Assembly (NCBI GenBank): GCA_024742485.1
Contig: JANSYK010000002.1
Span: 124,001-188,000 of the forward strand
Direction: 5' to 3'
Length of the DNA: 64,000 bases
DNA from: Alphaproteobacteria bacterium
GTDB taxonomy: Bacteria; Pseudomonadota; Alphaproteobacteria; Rhizobiales; Rhizobiaceae
Shown in pieces: positions 26,411 through 37,100 of the stretch. Positions within the stretch are counted from its first letter, which is position 1; the number at the start of each line of letters is the position of its first letter. Below the pieces are notes generated by a model, which was given only the letters and a program-made list of their open reading frames with translations, ran no database searches and was not told the origin of the DNA. A program made the translations under genes and the position numbers.

Positions 26411-26653
26411 TCAAAAATCGATGGCGCGTCCGTCGATCTCCCAATCGCCGTAGCGAGCCGGGTCTTTGCCGCCGCGTCCCCCGACTTCCGGTGGTGCATT
26501 GGTTCCGCCGGCGGCTTTCCGACGCCGCGCCTCGGCCTCCTTCAGCGCTCGCTGCGCCGGCGGCGGCAAATCCTCGAAACGGCGTCGGCTGCTGGACACC
26601 TCCATGGATTGGTCTTCATTCCCGGTTCGAGGATTTTCGGTCTCATGGGTCAT
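26411..26653 (-). CDS. DUF1674 protein, SDHAF4-like succinate dehydrogenase assembly factor
   Basis: An 80-residue protein with the family's C-terminal signature: PPAQRALKEAEARRRK, a Gly/Pro linker, and APPEVGGRGGKDPARYGDWEIDGRAIDF split over the last 28 residues. The mitochondrial member SDHAF4 binds flavinylated succinate dehydrogenase subunit A and promotes complex assembly; the bacterial version is presumed to do the same. I start at 26653 (MTHETENPRT), since the 17 residues of the longer frame lack the family pattern. It is divergent from htpX with 93 bases between. Confidence 0.85.
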   Translation of the reverse strand: MTHETENPRTGNEDQSMEVSSSRRRFEDLPPPAQRALKEAEARRRKAAGGTNAPPEVGGRGGKDPARYGDWEIDGRAIDF

Positions 26654-26675
26654 GTTCCGCCGCCTTACTTGCGCA

Positions 26676-26704
26676 TTGAACTCTCGACAAACACTCCCCA
26701 TCAT
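26676..26704 (+). promoter_or_regulatory. Candidate heat-shock (RpoH-type) promoter of htpX
   Basis: TTGAA (26676-26680), a 15-base spacer, then CCCCATCATA (26696-26705), close to the RpoH consensus CTTGAA and CCCCATNTA at normal spacing. It lies about 42-70 bases before the htpX ATG. HtpX is a classical envelope-stress/heat-shock protease, which makes the reading plausible. The CTTG of the -35 is ATTG here. Confidence 0.45.
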
Positions 26705-26746
26705 ATAGGGAGAGTTTGAATTGCCTGTCGAGGTGGAGTCAATGCC

Positions 26747-27706
26747 ATGAATATGGTCAAAACCGCAATGCTGCTGGCCTTCATGACGGCGCTGTTCATG
26801 GCGATCGGTTTTGTCATAGGCGGAACCGGTGGCATGTTGATCGCGCTGGTGATTGCAGCCGTGATGAATCTGTTTTCCTATTGGAATTCAGACAAGATGG
26901 TGCTGCGCATGCATCATGCGGTCGAGGTGGATGCAGGCTCCGCTCCGGAGTATTACGGCATAGTGAAACAATTGGCTGAACGCGCCGACATGCCCATGCC
27001 GAAGGTCTATCTCATCAAGAATGACCAACCCAATGCGTTCGCCACTGGCCGCAACCCGCAAAACGCCGCTGTCGCGGCCACGACGGGCCTGCTGGCACGG
27101 CTGAGCCATGAGGAAGTGGCGGGCGTCATGGCCCATGAACTGGCGCATGTCGATCACCGGGACACGCTGACGATGACGATCACCGCGACCCTCGCCGGAG
27201 CCATCACGATGCTCGGCAATTTCGCCTTCTTCTTCCGTGGCGCCCGCAACAATGCGCTCGGGATTGTCGGCATGCTTGCCGCAATGATACTTGCACCAAT
27301 GGCAGCCGCTCTCGTCCAGATGGCGATCAGCAGGACCCGCGAATACTCCGCCGACCGGCGAGGCGCGGAAATCTGCGGCAACCCGCTTTGGCTGGCTTCG
27401 GCGCTTGGCAAGATTGCGGGCGGAGCAAGGCAGGTCGTTAATGAGGACGCCGAACGCAATCCGGCGACAGCCCATATGTTCATCATCAACCCGCTTTCGG
27501 GGCAGCGCATGGACGGCCTGTTTTCGACCCATCCGGCAACGGAAAACCGGATCGCCGCGCTGCAGGATATGGCCGCTGAATTCAACAGGCAAAACACGGC
27601 GGGCCCGGCACGGAACTCAAGACCACAACGCCGGCAGCAACAGCCGGACAGCGGACCATGGGGCCGCAATCCGGGGGGCTCGGCACCCAAGGGACCGTGG
27701 TCTTGA
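26747..27706 (+). CDS. htpX: HtpX membrane metalloprotease
   Basis: A 319-residue M48 zinc protease of the inner membrane that degrades misfolded membrane proteins. The zinc site HELAH is at H130-H134 ([12 protein letters not shown]) and the third ligand is the Glu of [15 protein letters not shown]. Membrane segments lie at about residues 7-45 (two), 142-162 and 167-190. The C-terminal tail (about residues 280-319) is Gln/Pro/Arg-rich and disordered, as in many alphaproteobacterial HtpX proteins. The ribosome site GGTGGAG precedes the ATG. The end overlaps the probable start of rsmB by 10 nt. Confidence 0.95.
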   Translation: MNMVKTAMLLAFMTALFMAIGFVIGGTGGMLIALVIAAVMNLFSYWNSDKMVLRMHHAVEVDAGSAPEYYGIVKQLAERADMPMPKVYLIKNDQPNAFATGRNPQNAAVAATTGLLARLSHEEVAGVMAHELAHVDHRDTLTMTITATLAGAITMLGNFAFFFRGARNNALGIVGMLAAMILAPMAAALVQMAISRTREYSADRRGAEICGNPLWLASALGKIAGGARQVVNEDAERNPATAHMFIINPLSGQRMDGLFSTHPATENRIAALQDMAAEFNRQNTAGPARNSRPQRRQQQPDSGPWGRNPGGSAPKGPWS

Positions 27707-29082
27707 AGCAGCGGCGCAGCCGCCCTTCGACAGCGCGAAACCCGTCGCCTGACGGCATGGATGCCGCCAAACCGGGTCTGCAGGCCCGGCAGGTCGCAAC
27801 CCGGCTTCTGGCCGCAATCGTCGACAGACAGACCTCGCTTGACGGTCTGCTGGACCCGGTCAACGGCAATCGGGCCTTTCGCGACCTTTCCGGCGCAGAT
27901 CAAGCCCTGGTCAAGGCCATGCTGCTGGCGGCACTGCGGCACCTGCCGCTGATTGAGACTTTCATCGCTCGTCTTGTCGACAAACCCCTGCCGGATGGCG
28001 CCCGCTCTCTTGCACACATATTGCATGTGGCCGCTGCACAGATTCTCTATCTCGAAATCCCGGATCACGCCGCTGTTGATCTGGCGGTCGAACAGGCCAG
28101 GCGTGATCCGCGCAGTCGCCGCTTTGCATCGCTGGTCAATGCCGTGCTGCGGCGCATGGTGCGGGAAAAGAAGCAGGTCATGCCGGATCTTCGCGCCTCC
28201 GTGGTCAATGCGCCCGATTGGTTTGCCGATCGCTTGCGCGCCGCCTACGGAAACCAGACGGATGCCATCTTGCAGGCACACAGCAATGAGCCGGCTATCG
28301 ACTTGACGGTCAAAACCGATCCGCACGGGTGGGCAGAGCGACTGGGCGGCACGGTTTTGCCGACCGGTTCCGTCCGATTGACCAATATCGGCGGACCCAT
28401 TACCGAATTGCCGGGATTTGCGGAAGGCCAATGGTGGGTCCAGGACGCTGCGGCAACAATTCCCGCACGCCTGTTTGATGATGTGGAAGGCTGCCGCGTT
28501 GCCGATCTTTGCGCGGCGCCAGGCGGCAAGACGGCTCAACTCGCTGCTGCCGGCGCCATCGTGACAGCGGTCGATCTTTCCAGGAACCGTCTCAAACGCC
28601 TGTCACAGAACATGGAACGGTTGCAGTTCGACGTGGCGATTCAACAGGTCGACATTTTGAAATGGCAGGTGGAAAAACCATTTGACGGCATCCTCCTGGA
28701 CGCGCCCTGCTCCTCGACGGGGACCGTTCGGCGGCACCCCGACATTCCCTGGACCAAGGGTCCCGACGATATCGAAAAACTCGCCCGTTTGCAGGAGCAG
28801 ATGCTGCTGAAGGCGATCACGCTGGTCAGACCTGGCGGCCGCGTTGTCTTTTCCAATTGTTCATTGGATCCGCTTGAAGGCGAGGAAGTCACCCGGCGGG
28901 TTCTCGCCGCGCAGCCTCAGATTGCAAGACATCCAGTCAAGCCAAAGGACTGGCCAGGTCTGGAACAGGCAATTACCGCCGAAGGCGAAATCAGAACAAC
29001 TCCGGCCATGTTGCCGGATGACAATCCGAGGCTGGCCGGACTTGACGGGTTTTTTGCCAGTGTTTTCGTGCGCATGGACTGA
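27697..29082 (+). CDS. rsmB: 16S rRNA (cytosine-967-C5)-methyltransferase RsmB
   Basis: About 461 residues: an N-terminal NusB-like RNA-binding domain ([23 protein letters not shown] to about residue 150) and a C-terminal NOL1/NOP2/Sun methyltransferase domain. The SAM-binding motif is [14 protein letters not shown], and the two catalytic cysteines lie in LDAPCSSTG and [11 protein letters not shown]. The start is uncertain: I give the GTG at 27697, which overlaps htpX by 10 nt; a TTG at 27703 and the ATG at 27757 ([12 protein letters not shown]) are alternatives, the last losing only a basic non-conserved leader. The order htpX-rsmB-heparinase-purH is common in Hyphomicrobiales. Confidence 0.93.
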   Translation: MVLKQRRSRPSTARNPSPDGMDAAKPGLQARQVATRLLAAIVDRQTSLDGLLDPVNGNRAFRDLSGADQALVKAMLLAALRHLPLIETFIARLVDKPLPDGARSLAHILHVAAAQILYLEIPDHAAVDLAVEQARRDPRSRRFASLVNAVLRRMVREKKQVMPDLRASVVNAPDWFADRLRAAYGNQTDAILQAHSNEPAIDLTVKTDPHGWAERLGGTVLPTGSVRLTNIGGPITELPGFAEGQWWVQDAAATIPARLFDDVEGCRVADLCAAPGGKTAQLAAAGAIVTAVDLSRNRLKRLSQNMERLQFDVAIQQVDILKWQVEKPFDGILLDAPCSSTGTVRRHPDIPWTKGPDDIEKLARLQEQMLLKAITLVRPGGRVVFSNCSLDPLEGEEVTRRVLAAQPQIARHPVKPKDWPGLEQAITAEGEIRTTPAMLPDDNPRLAGLDGFFASVFVRMD

Positions 29083-29153
29083 CTGTTGAGCGCGTAATTA
29101 AATGACTGCTCGCCGTTTTTTCTTGTGTTATAGTCGCGGCACGGGCTCCCCGC

Positions 29154-30884
29154 ATGCGGGGTATACGGGGACAGGGTTTGTCGGCGGTATTGTTGCAATT
29201 CCGGCACGTGGTGCCACTGTATTTTCGCGAGACTTGGCGGCGTGCCTCGCGTCACCTGTCGATCGGACGCATCAGCACCTGGCGCATCTTCGGTGCGGCC
29301 CCGGACCGGTTGGTGGTTGCACCGACTGATCTGCGCATTGCCGACCCCTATATTGCCTATGAAATCCACACCGGCCGTTTTCCGTTGGCCGGCCGGGTCC
29401 TGGAAACCGAAGGCCAGTCACCCTTCATGCTGGTTGGTCCATCTCTCGGGTTCGACGAATCACTTCACAGTTTCCGTTGGCTGAGGCATCTGCGCTCGGC
29501 CAACAATGAAGAGGCCTTTGCCGACGCCAAGGCTCTGACCGAGGACTGGATCAACATCTGGGGCAAGGGCAGGGCGGGCACGGCCTGGGATCCCAATGTC
29601 ACAGCGCAACGGATTCTTGCCTGGTTGTCCCATTCGCCGATCATCCTGAAAAACCAGGATCGCGGCTTCTACCGGCGTTTCATCAAGAGCATTGCCCATC
29701 AGACCCGGTATCTTCGCCGTGTTGCGCCGGTGATGCGGGAAGGCGAAAAACGGTTTCGGGTTCATATGGCGCTGGCAATGGCAACGCTCGCCATGCCTGC
29801 AAGCCCGCAGGCAATCAAGGCGGCAGCGCGCAACCTCGATTTCGAGCTGGAAAAGCAGATCCTGCCGGATGGCGGCCATGTGTCCAGAAATCCGCAAGTT
29901 GCCATGACGATACTGGCCGACCTGTTGCCGCTGCGGCAAACCTATCTCAACCTCGGCCACACACCGCCAAAGGCCCTTGTTTCCAGCATTGACCGGATGT
30001 TCCAGGCTCTGCGGTTTTTCCGCCACACGGATGGAACACTGGCCCTCTTCAACGGTGCAACCGCCCAGCCGGCCGACCGGCTTCTGTCCGTGTTACGGTA
30101 TGATGAATCGGCCGGAGAACCGCTACGTCACACACCGCAGATGAACTATCAGAGGCTGTCGGCCCGCAATACCATCATCATTGCCGACACCGGTCTGCCG
30201 CCGCCCGGCGAGTTGTCGACGACAGCCCATGCCGGCTGTCTGTCCTTCGAAATGTCCTGTGGCCGAAACCGCTACATCGTCAATTGTGGCGCGCCAAGCT
30301 ATTTCCAGCCGCGATATGGGCGACTGGCGCGCGCCACTGCTGCCCATTCGACCCTCACTGTTGACGACACATCCTCGGCGATGGTTTCGAACTCGTCCTT
30401 TCTGGGTCCAGTAATCATCAGTGGGCCCAATTCGGTGGAAGTGGAGCGCCGTGATGATGAGGCAGGACGCCAGGGTTTCATCGCCAAACATGACGGATTC
30501 GCCGAACAATTCGGACTGATCCATGAGCGCTCTGTTCAGTTGAGCGCCGAGGGCAATGTCGTCACCGGCCGCGATCGCCTGGCCAAGTCCGCCAATCACA
30601 CCCTGTCCATCGCCAATGACACGCCTGCAAACATACGGTTCCATATCCATCCCAAGATCAGCCTGTCACGAAACCTCAAGAACGAAATCCTGCTGACCGC
30701 CGCCGATGGCGAGTTCTGGACGTTCTATTCGCCAGATGTCGAGGCGGAGGTGGAGGAGGATATCTTTTTTGCGGACCTCGCAGGTCCAAGACGCTCATCG
30801 CAAATCGTGCTCAATTTCCTGATTGCCCAGACATCGGAGATCGGCTGGACACTGGTCCGCACGGCTGCGCCCGCCAAGAAGTAA
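29154..30884 (+). CDS. Heparinase II/III-like protein
   Basis: A 576-residue protein with the heparinase II/III arrangement: an N-terminal alpha-helical toroid (about residues 20-320, with WDPNVTAQRILAWLSHSPI and GGHVSRNPQVAMTILADLLPLR) and a C-terminal beta-sandwich (about residues 350-560, with FEMSCGRNRYIVNCGAP and RATAAHSTLTVDD). Family members are polysaccharide lyases, yet this one has no signal peptide and lies between rsmB and purH, a stable position in Hyphomicrobiales. Substrate and location are unknown. The ATG at 29154 has no good ribosome site; a TTG at 29178 preceded by GGGG is a real alternative and would lose 8 residues. Confidence 0.85.
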   Translation: MRGIRGQGLSAVLLQFRHVVPLYFRETWRRASRHLSIGRISTWRIFGAAPDRLVVAPTDLRIADPYIAYEIHTGRFPLAGRVLETEGQSPFMLVGPSLGFDESLHSFRWLRHLRSANNEEAFADAKALTEDWINIWGKGRAGTAWDPNVTAQRILAWLSHSPIILKNQDRGFYRRFIKSIAHQTRYLRRVAPVMREGEKRFRVHMALAMATLAMPASPQAIKAAARNLDFELEKQILPDGGHVSRNPQVAMTILADLLPLRQTYLNLGHTPPKALVSSIDRMFQALRFFRHTDGTLALFNGATAQPADRLLSVLRYDESAGEPLRHTPQMNYQRLSARNTIIIADTGLPPPGELSTTAHAGCLSFEMSCGRNRYIVNCGAPSYFQPRYGRLARATAAHSTLTVDDTSSAMVSNSSFLGPVIISGPNSVEVERRDDEAGRQGFIAKHDGFAEQFGLIHERSVQLSAEGNVVTGRDRLAKSANHTLSIANDTPANIRFHIHPKISLSRNLKNEILLTAADGEFWTFYSPDVEAEVEEDIFFADLAGPRRSSQIVLNFLIAQTSEIGWTLVRTAAPAKK

Positions 30885-31006
30885 GCATTCCGACCTGAAT
30901 GAAAAACGGTTGGTGAAAACCGCCTAACATCGCCCGGGCGGATTGCCTTTGTATCGCACGGTGATAGATCATCGGCTCCACGACAGCTTTTATCAGGATC
31001 GCGACG

Positions 31007-32623
31007 ATGGCAGTTTCTTCGAAATATGTTCCGGCGCCGGACCACGTCAAACCACGCCGGGCCTTGCTCTCGGTTTCCGACAAGACGGGACTGGTCGAAC
31101 TGGCGCAATCCCTGATCGCCCACGGGGTTGAGCTGATTTCAACCGGCGGGACGGCAAGTGCCCTTGCCAAGGCAGGTCTGGCCGTGCGCGATGTTGCGGA
31201 TCTGACTGATTTTCCGGAAATCATGGATGGCCGGGTCAAGACACTTCATCCGTCAATTCATGGCGGACTTCTGGCTATTCGCGGTGATGAGACCCACCGC
31301 GCCGCCATGGAAGCCAATGCCATCGAACCGATCGATATCGCCATTATCAATCTTTACCCTTTCGAAGCGGTGAGCGCTGCCGGTGGCGACTATCCGACAA
31401 CGGTCGAGAACATCGATATTGGTGGCCCCGCCATGATCCGCGCGGCTGCCAAGAACCATGCCTATGTTGCTGTCGTTACCGATGCTGCGGATTACCCTTT
31501 GCTCCTATCGGAGCTGGATTCCAACCAGGGATCAACTCGCTACGCATTCCGTCAGAAAATGGCCGCCGGCGCCTATGCCCGAACCGCGGCTTATGATGCC
31601 GCGATCTCAAACTGGTTTGCCGGCGAACTCTCCATTGAAAATCCACGACATCGTGCCTTGGCCGGTACTTTGACGGACGTCATGCGCTACGGGGAAAACC
31701 CTCACCAGACAGCGGGGTTTTATGCCACGGGAGATGCCCGCCCGGGTGTGGCGACGGCAACGCTCCACCAGGGAAAGCAGCTTTCGTACAACAATATCAA
31801 CGACACAGACGCCGCGTTCGAGTTAATCAGCGAATTCGCGCCCGATGCAGGCGCCGCCTGTGCGATCATCAAACACGCCAATCCCTGCGGTGTTGCCACC
31901 GGCATCGATCTTGCAGACGCCTATGCCAAGGCGCTCGCCTGCGATTCCGTTTCCGCCTTTGGCGGTATCATCGCCTTCAACCGGACGCTGGACGAAGACG
32001 CCGCCGCGCTGATCATCAAGATCTTTACCGAAGTGATTGTTGCGCCGGATGCAACTCCCGCTGCCCGGGAGCTGATTGCAACCAAGAAAAACCTGCGGCT
32101 GCTGACGACCGGTCGCCTGGCCGATCCGCGCGCGCCCGGCCTTGCCGCCAAAACCGTTGCCGGGGGACTATTGATCCAGTCGCGCGACAATGCGGTCATC
32201 GACGATCTCGATCTCACATGCGCGACGGCCCGGTCTCCCACAAAAGACGAGATGCGTGATCTCAAATTCGCCTTTCGTGTGGCCAAACACGTCAAGTCCA
32301 ATGCCATTGTCTATGTCAAAAACAGCGCGACGGTCGGCATTGGCGCCGGCCAGATGAGCCGTATTGATTCCTCCCGCATTGCTGCGCGCAAAGCCGAAGA
32401 TGCTGCCGAGGCCCTTGGTCAGGCAGAGCCCGGAACAAAGGGGTCCGTTGTTGCTTCGGACGCGTTTTTTCCCTTTGCCGATGGGCTGCTCTCGGCGATT
32501 GAGGCCGGAGCAACGGCTGTCATCCAGCCGGGCGGATCGATGCGCGATGACGAGGTGATCAAGGCCGCCGACGAGGCTGGCATTGCAATGTTGTTCACCG
32601 GAACGCGCCATTTTCGCCACTAA
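31007..32623 (+). CDS. purH: Bifunctional AICAR transformylase/IMP cyclohydrolase PurH
   Basis: A 538-residue enzyme catalysing the last two steps of IMP synthesis. The N-terminal MGS-like IMP cyclohydrolase domain contains [14 protein letters not shown] and the [10 protein letters not shown] loop; the transformylase domain carries the catalytic KHANPCGVA (about residues 287-295) and FGGIIAFNR. Length and motifs are normal. The ATG at 31007 follows a GATCGCGACG leader with only a weak ribosome site. The 122-nt leader holds a GC-rich inverted repeat but no recognised riboswitch. Confidence 0.97.
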   Translation: MAVSSKYVPAPDHVKPRRALLSVSDKTGLVELAQSLIAHGVELISTGGTASALAKAGLAVRDVADLTDFPEIMDGRVKTLHPSIHGGLLAIRGDETHRAAMEANAIEPIDIAIINLYPFEAVSAAGGDYPTTVENIDIGGPAMIRAAAKNHAYVAVVTDAADYPLLLSELDSNQGSTRYAFRQKMAAGAYARTAAYDAAISNWFAGELSIENPRHRALAGTLTDVMRYGENPHQTAGFYATGDARPGVATATLHQGKQLSYNNINDTDAAFELISEFAPDAGAACAIIKHANPCGVATGIDLADAYAKALACDSVSAFGGIIAFNRTLDEDAAALIIKIFTEVIVAPDATPAARELIATKKNLRLLTTGRLADPRAPGLAAKTVAGGLLIQSRDNAVIDDLDLTCATARSPTKDEMRDLKFAFRVAKHVKSNAIVYVKNSATVGIGAGQMSRIDSSRIAARKAEDAAEALGQAEPGTKGSVVASDAFFPFADGLLSAIEAGATAVIQPGGSMRDDEVIKAADEAGIAMLFTGTRHFRH

Positions 32624-32646
32624 AGCGAGTAAGGTTTCGACGCAAT

Positions 32647-32672
32647 CGGCAACCGACACCGTTGTCGCTTTT
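32647..32672 (+). terminator. Weak terminator-like hairpin after purH
   Basis: A 7-bp stem with one G-U pair (32647-32653 with 32661-32667, CGGCAAC/GTTGTCG), loop of 7, followed by CTTTT. It lies 24 nt after the purH stop in the 104-nt gap before the converging transporter gene. Confidence 0.4.
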
Positions 32673-32727
32673 CTGAAAAAGGGTGAGACAGTACGGGCTG
32701 CTTCCCATACATGCCCGAGTCACAATC

Positions 32728-34101
32728 CTATGATGGAGAGTGATGTTGGCTCCTGACCATCGGCAGCAGGACAATACCGATTGCAAACAGCACAATAACC
32801 GGCGTGACGCCCAACCTTTGACTGTCGAACCATCCGGTCGCCTGGGCGATCAGCAAGGGTCCGATGAAGGTGGTGGCCTTGCCGGAGAGAGCATACAATC
32901 CGAAAGCCTCTGTGACCTTGTCTGCCGGCACCTGATCAACCAGCAATGTCCGTGAGGCGGCCTGCAACGCGCCACCGGCGGCTCCGATGATGCAGCCAGC
33001 GATGTAGAATACGATATCCGGCAACCCGGAAGGATCAGAAGCTGATCCGACCGACATGAACAACACCTCGGTCGGTGACGTCGAAACGACCAGAATACAA
33101 CAAAGCGTCAGCAGCAGGATCCCGGCGGTCACTACCGTTTTTGGGCCAAACCGGTCGTCGACCTGCCCGCCGATCCATGCCCCAAAGACGCCGGTCAGGG
33201 CGGCAAGTATGCCGAATATGCCGATCTTGATGATCGGCCAACCCAGCACACCGGCAGCATAAATGCCGCCAAAGGCATACAGCGCATTCAGCGCATCGCG
33301 GTAGAGCATGCTGGATATCAGATAGCTGAAATAGCTCTTCTGGCCGGGCAGTTCACGCAGCGTCTGCCACAATCGTTTCAACCCCTGGGCAACGGCACCC
33401 TTGGCGGCAACCCGTCTTGGCGCATCGGGCGTGAACAGGAACATTGGCAACACGAAAACCATATACCACAATGCGGTCAAGGGGCCGGATGCCCGGTCCC
33501 CCTCATAGGTTGCTGCATCCAGACCAAACAGCGGGGAGATTCCCAGCATGGTCTTACCGGTCGACGGTTGCGCAGACAGCAGGCCGAGCACAATGATCAA
33601 GGACACGATCCCGCCGATATAGCCAAGCGCCCAGGCCGATCCCGACAGCCGACCCAAACGGTTGCGCGGCACCAGGCTGGGCATCATGGCATTGTTGAAG
33701 ACGGCAGCAAATTCCATACCGAAAAGCGCAATGATGAGTGCCAGCATGACAAGGCCAATGCTGCCGCTTCCCGGCGCTGCATACCAGAGCATCCAGCTGC
33801 CGAGAACGCCAAGCACCGAAAAGAAGAGAATCCAGGGTTTGCGCGGTCCGGTGCTGTCGGCGATGGCGCCCAATATGGGTGCCATGACGGCAATCGCTAG
33901 ACCTCCGAATCCGGTCGCGTAGGCCCAGATTTCCTGACCTCTGACAGCATTTTCAGCGACATGCGAGACAAAGTAGGGTGCAAAGACAAAAGTGATGATC
34001 AGCGTATGAAAGGGCTGAGTTGCCCAATCAAACATCATCCACCCGAAAATCCCCTTGCGGTCGGCATGGGTCTTCCCGTCAGCCAAAGCCTGGTCGGTCA
34101 T
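32728..34101 (-). CDS. UMF1-family (Atg22-like) MFS transporter
   Basis: A 457-residue, about 12-helix transporter of the UMF1 branch of the major facilitator superfamily, related to the yeast vacuolar amino acid exporter Atg22. The N-terminus GWMMFDWATQPFHTLI is the branch hallmark (DWAxxPF). The ATG at 34101 is 25 nt downstream of the glutamate dehydrogenase stop, with GGGGA before it, so the two are likely cotranscribed. That suggests transport of an amino acid or organic acid related to glutamate, which is inference. Confidence 0.88.
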   Translation of the reverse strand: MTDQALADGKTHADRKGIFGWMMFDWATQPFHTLIITFVFAPYFVSHVAENAVRGQEIWAYATGFGGLAIAVMAPILGAIADSTGPRKPWILFFSVLGVLGSWMLWYAAPGSGSIGLVMLALIIALFGMEFAAVFNNAMMPSLVPRNRLGRLSGSAWALGYIGGIVSLIIVLGLLSAQPSTGKTMLGISPLFGLDAATYEGDRASGPLTALWYMVFVLPMFLFTPDAPRRVAAKGAVAQGLKRLWQTLRELPGQKSYFSYLISSMLYRDALNALYAFGGIYAAGVLGWPIIKIGIFGILAALTGVFGAWIGGQVDDRFGPKTVVTAGILLLTLCCILVVSTSPTEVLFMSVGSASDPSGLPDIVFYIAGCIIGAAGGALQAASRTLLVDQVPADKVTEAFGLYALSGKATTFIGPLLIAQATGWFDSQRLGVTPVIVLFAIGIVLLPMVRSQHHSPS

Positions 34102-34126
34102 AAATTTCCCCTCAAACGCGATTGCG

Positions 34127-37100
34127 TCAATTGCGGTCCCTGGCCACGTCACCCATCATGCCGGCGGCCACCGTCAATCTGGCCACATTGATCTCGCCTC
34201 CCTCGATCAACGCGCTGATCCGTTCATGGGCACTGTCGATACGAACACGATCATTGGCGTGCCAAGCTGCAACCGGGTCTTTTTGCTTACCAAAACTGAC
34301 CAGAGCCGTGCGCGTGATCGTCCGCCGGGCCGCATTGATTTCATCCAGGCTTCTGGCGACGGCAAGGGCTTCGTAGTGATCGGAGACCGCGGTACGATGA
34401 GCCGCCAGATCAATGCGCCCGATCCGGAACATGTCGCTCACGCCAAAATACACCTTTGCGGTCACCTTCAAATCGGCTTTCGCATCAGCCGCGACCTGCA
34501 TGATCTCGGGAATCAGCGACAAGGCCGGCAACTGAGACAGTTTCCTGGCAAGTTTCTGCGGCACGCCATGCTCCACCGACCGCTCATACCAGGCGCCGGT
34601 TTCCTGCTTCATGAATTCCGGCAGCAATGAGGGCAGCGCGGAATCCAGCGCCAGGACGGCCTTGCGCATGGCCTTGACCATCCCGGCCAGCGGCTCGCGA
34701 TTGACGCCTGTTTTCAGCGCCCATCTGGATACCATCTGGATCACATGGCCGACACCTGCATAAAGCTCGTTCTGGATTTCACCGGGCACCTTGTTGTCCA
34801 ATGCATCGATGGCATCGTAAAGATCCGTCAGGTTCAACCCGTCACGCACCATCACATACACTTTGACAATGTCGGACGGCAGCATTCCAGTCGCATCCAC
34901 CAGTCGGCTGACATAGATGGGGCTGCCCCGGTTGATCGCATCATTGGCCAGAACCGTGCCGATGATTTCCCGGCGCAGCCGATGCCCACGGATATCGACC
35001 CCGTGGCTTTTGTGCATGCGCTTCGGAAAATAGTCGATCAGCGTGGAATCGAAATAGGGGTCGTCCATGAGGTCGCTACGCGTCAGATCGTCAAAAAGAA
35101 CGATCTTTGCATAGGAAAGCAGAACACCGATCTCAGCCCGGGTCAGCGGCTTGTTCACCACCATCCGTTCCGCCAGGGTCTGATCGTCTGGCAGGGTTTC
35201 AACCTCCCGGTCGAGATGACCGTCCGCCTCAAGCCTGCTCATAAGCCGCAAAAGGTCACCCGTCGCCCTGGCGCTGCGTCGCTCGACAAGGGATATGGCC
35301 AATGTCTGCAGATAATTGTTGCGCAACACCAGTGCCGCCACTTCATCCGTCATCGACTCCAGCAGCTTGTTGCGATTGACCAGCGTCAACCGCTCATCAC
35401 GCATGGCGCTGGACAGGGCGATCTTGATATTGACCTCAAGGTCGGAGGAATTGACGCCGGCGGAATTGTCAATTGCATCGGAGTTGCATCGACCGCCCCG
35501 CAAATTGAAAGCGATGCGCCCCCTCTGCGTGACGCCGAGATTGGCGCCCTCGCCGATGACCCGCGCGCCGACATCATTGGCCGTCACGCGAATGGCATCA
35601 TTGGCGCGGTCTCCGACATCCGCGTCGGCCTCGCCCTCTGCCTTGACATAGGTACCGATCCCACCGAACCAAAGCAGATCGACCGGTGTTCGAAGGATCG
35701 CGGTCAGCACCTCAAAGGGCGTCGCCACGGCTTGTTGAAGTCCGATTGCCGCGGCGGCCTCGCTGGTTAATTGCACGGATTTATCGGCGCGTGAGATGAT
35801 CATCCCACCCTTCGACATGGCCGCCCGATTGTAGTCCTGCCAGCTTGACCGGCCGAGCCCGAACATCCGCTTGCGCTCCTTGAACGATTTGGCGCAATCG
35901 GGATCCGGATCGATGAAAATATCCCGGTGGTCGAACGCCGCCACCAGCCTGATTTTCGGCGACAGCAGCATACCATTGCCAAACACGTCGCCCGACATGT
36001 CGCCGACGCCGGCAACCGTGAACTCTGTCTTCTGAATATCGATATCCATCTCGCGGAAATGGCGCTCGACCGCTTCCCATGCACCGCGAGCGGTAATCCC
36101 CATTTTCTTGTGGTCGTAGCCGTCAGAACCGCCCGACGCAAAGGCATCGTCCAACCAGAAATGATGGGCCTGGCTGATGCTGTTGGCCGTATCCGAAAAG
36201 GTGGCTGTGCCCTTGTCGGCGGCAACGACAAAATACGGATCGTCGCCATCGTGGCAGCGGGTTCTCTCCGGACGGACCACCACATCATCGACAATATTGT
36301 CGGTGACCGAGAGCATGGTCGAGATGAACGTCTTGTAGGCTTCCCGGCCCGCTGCAAACACATCGTCTCGCGTTCCGCCGGCCGGCAGTGCCTTCGGATA
36401 GAAGCCGCCCTTTGATCCGACAGGAACGATCACCGCATTCTTGACCTGTTGCGCCTTGACCAGCCCGAGCACTTCGGTGCGGTAGTCCTGTGCCCGGTCG
36501 GACCAGCGCAAACCGCCGCGGGCGATGGGCCCGAACCGCAGGTGGACCCCTTCCACCTCGGCACCATAAACGAAAATTTCCCGGTAGGGCCGCGGATCCG
36601 GAAGGCCATCGAGCGCGCGCGGATCGAGCTTGAACGCCAATGTCTTGCACGGCGACCCATTCACATCCACCTGGTGGTAATTGGTGCGAAGCGTTGCCGA
36701 AATGGCGTTGACGTAGCGGCGCAGAATCCGGTCGTCGTCGAGGCTTGGGACCCGCGTCAGTTCCTCTTCGATCCGCGCCTTGATCTCCTCGGCTCGCTGC
36801 TCGATTTTCTTGGCACTGGCACGCAGATCAAAACGGTTGCGGAACAATTTGAACAGGTCCGCGGAAATTTCGGGGTAGCGGTTGAGGGTACCGGCAATGA
36901 AACCCTGGGAGAGTGTGATGCCGGCCTGTCTGAGATAGCGCGCATAGGACCGCATGACGGTCACTTCGCGGGCTGAAAGACCGGCATTGATCACCAACCG
37001 GTTAAACCCGTCATTGTCGATCCGGCCGAACCAGGTCGACAGGAACGCTTCATCGAGAAGATGGACAAGTTGCGCCAGATCGACCGCCATGCCCTCCCGG

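Noticed and set aside
30885-31006. ZTP riboswitch before purH, a known setting for that motif
   Set aside because: A CCGCC...GGGCGG inverted repeat is present, but the conserved 5' GGGUCGUG-type element is missing.
36000-36700. Many long plus-strand frames opposite the glutamate dehydrogenase gene
   Set aside because: They mirror the codon pattern of the minus-strand gene and lack ribosome sites or recognisable domains; shadow frames are expected in GC-rich DNA.
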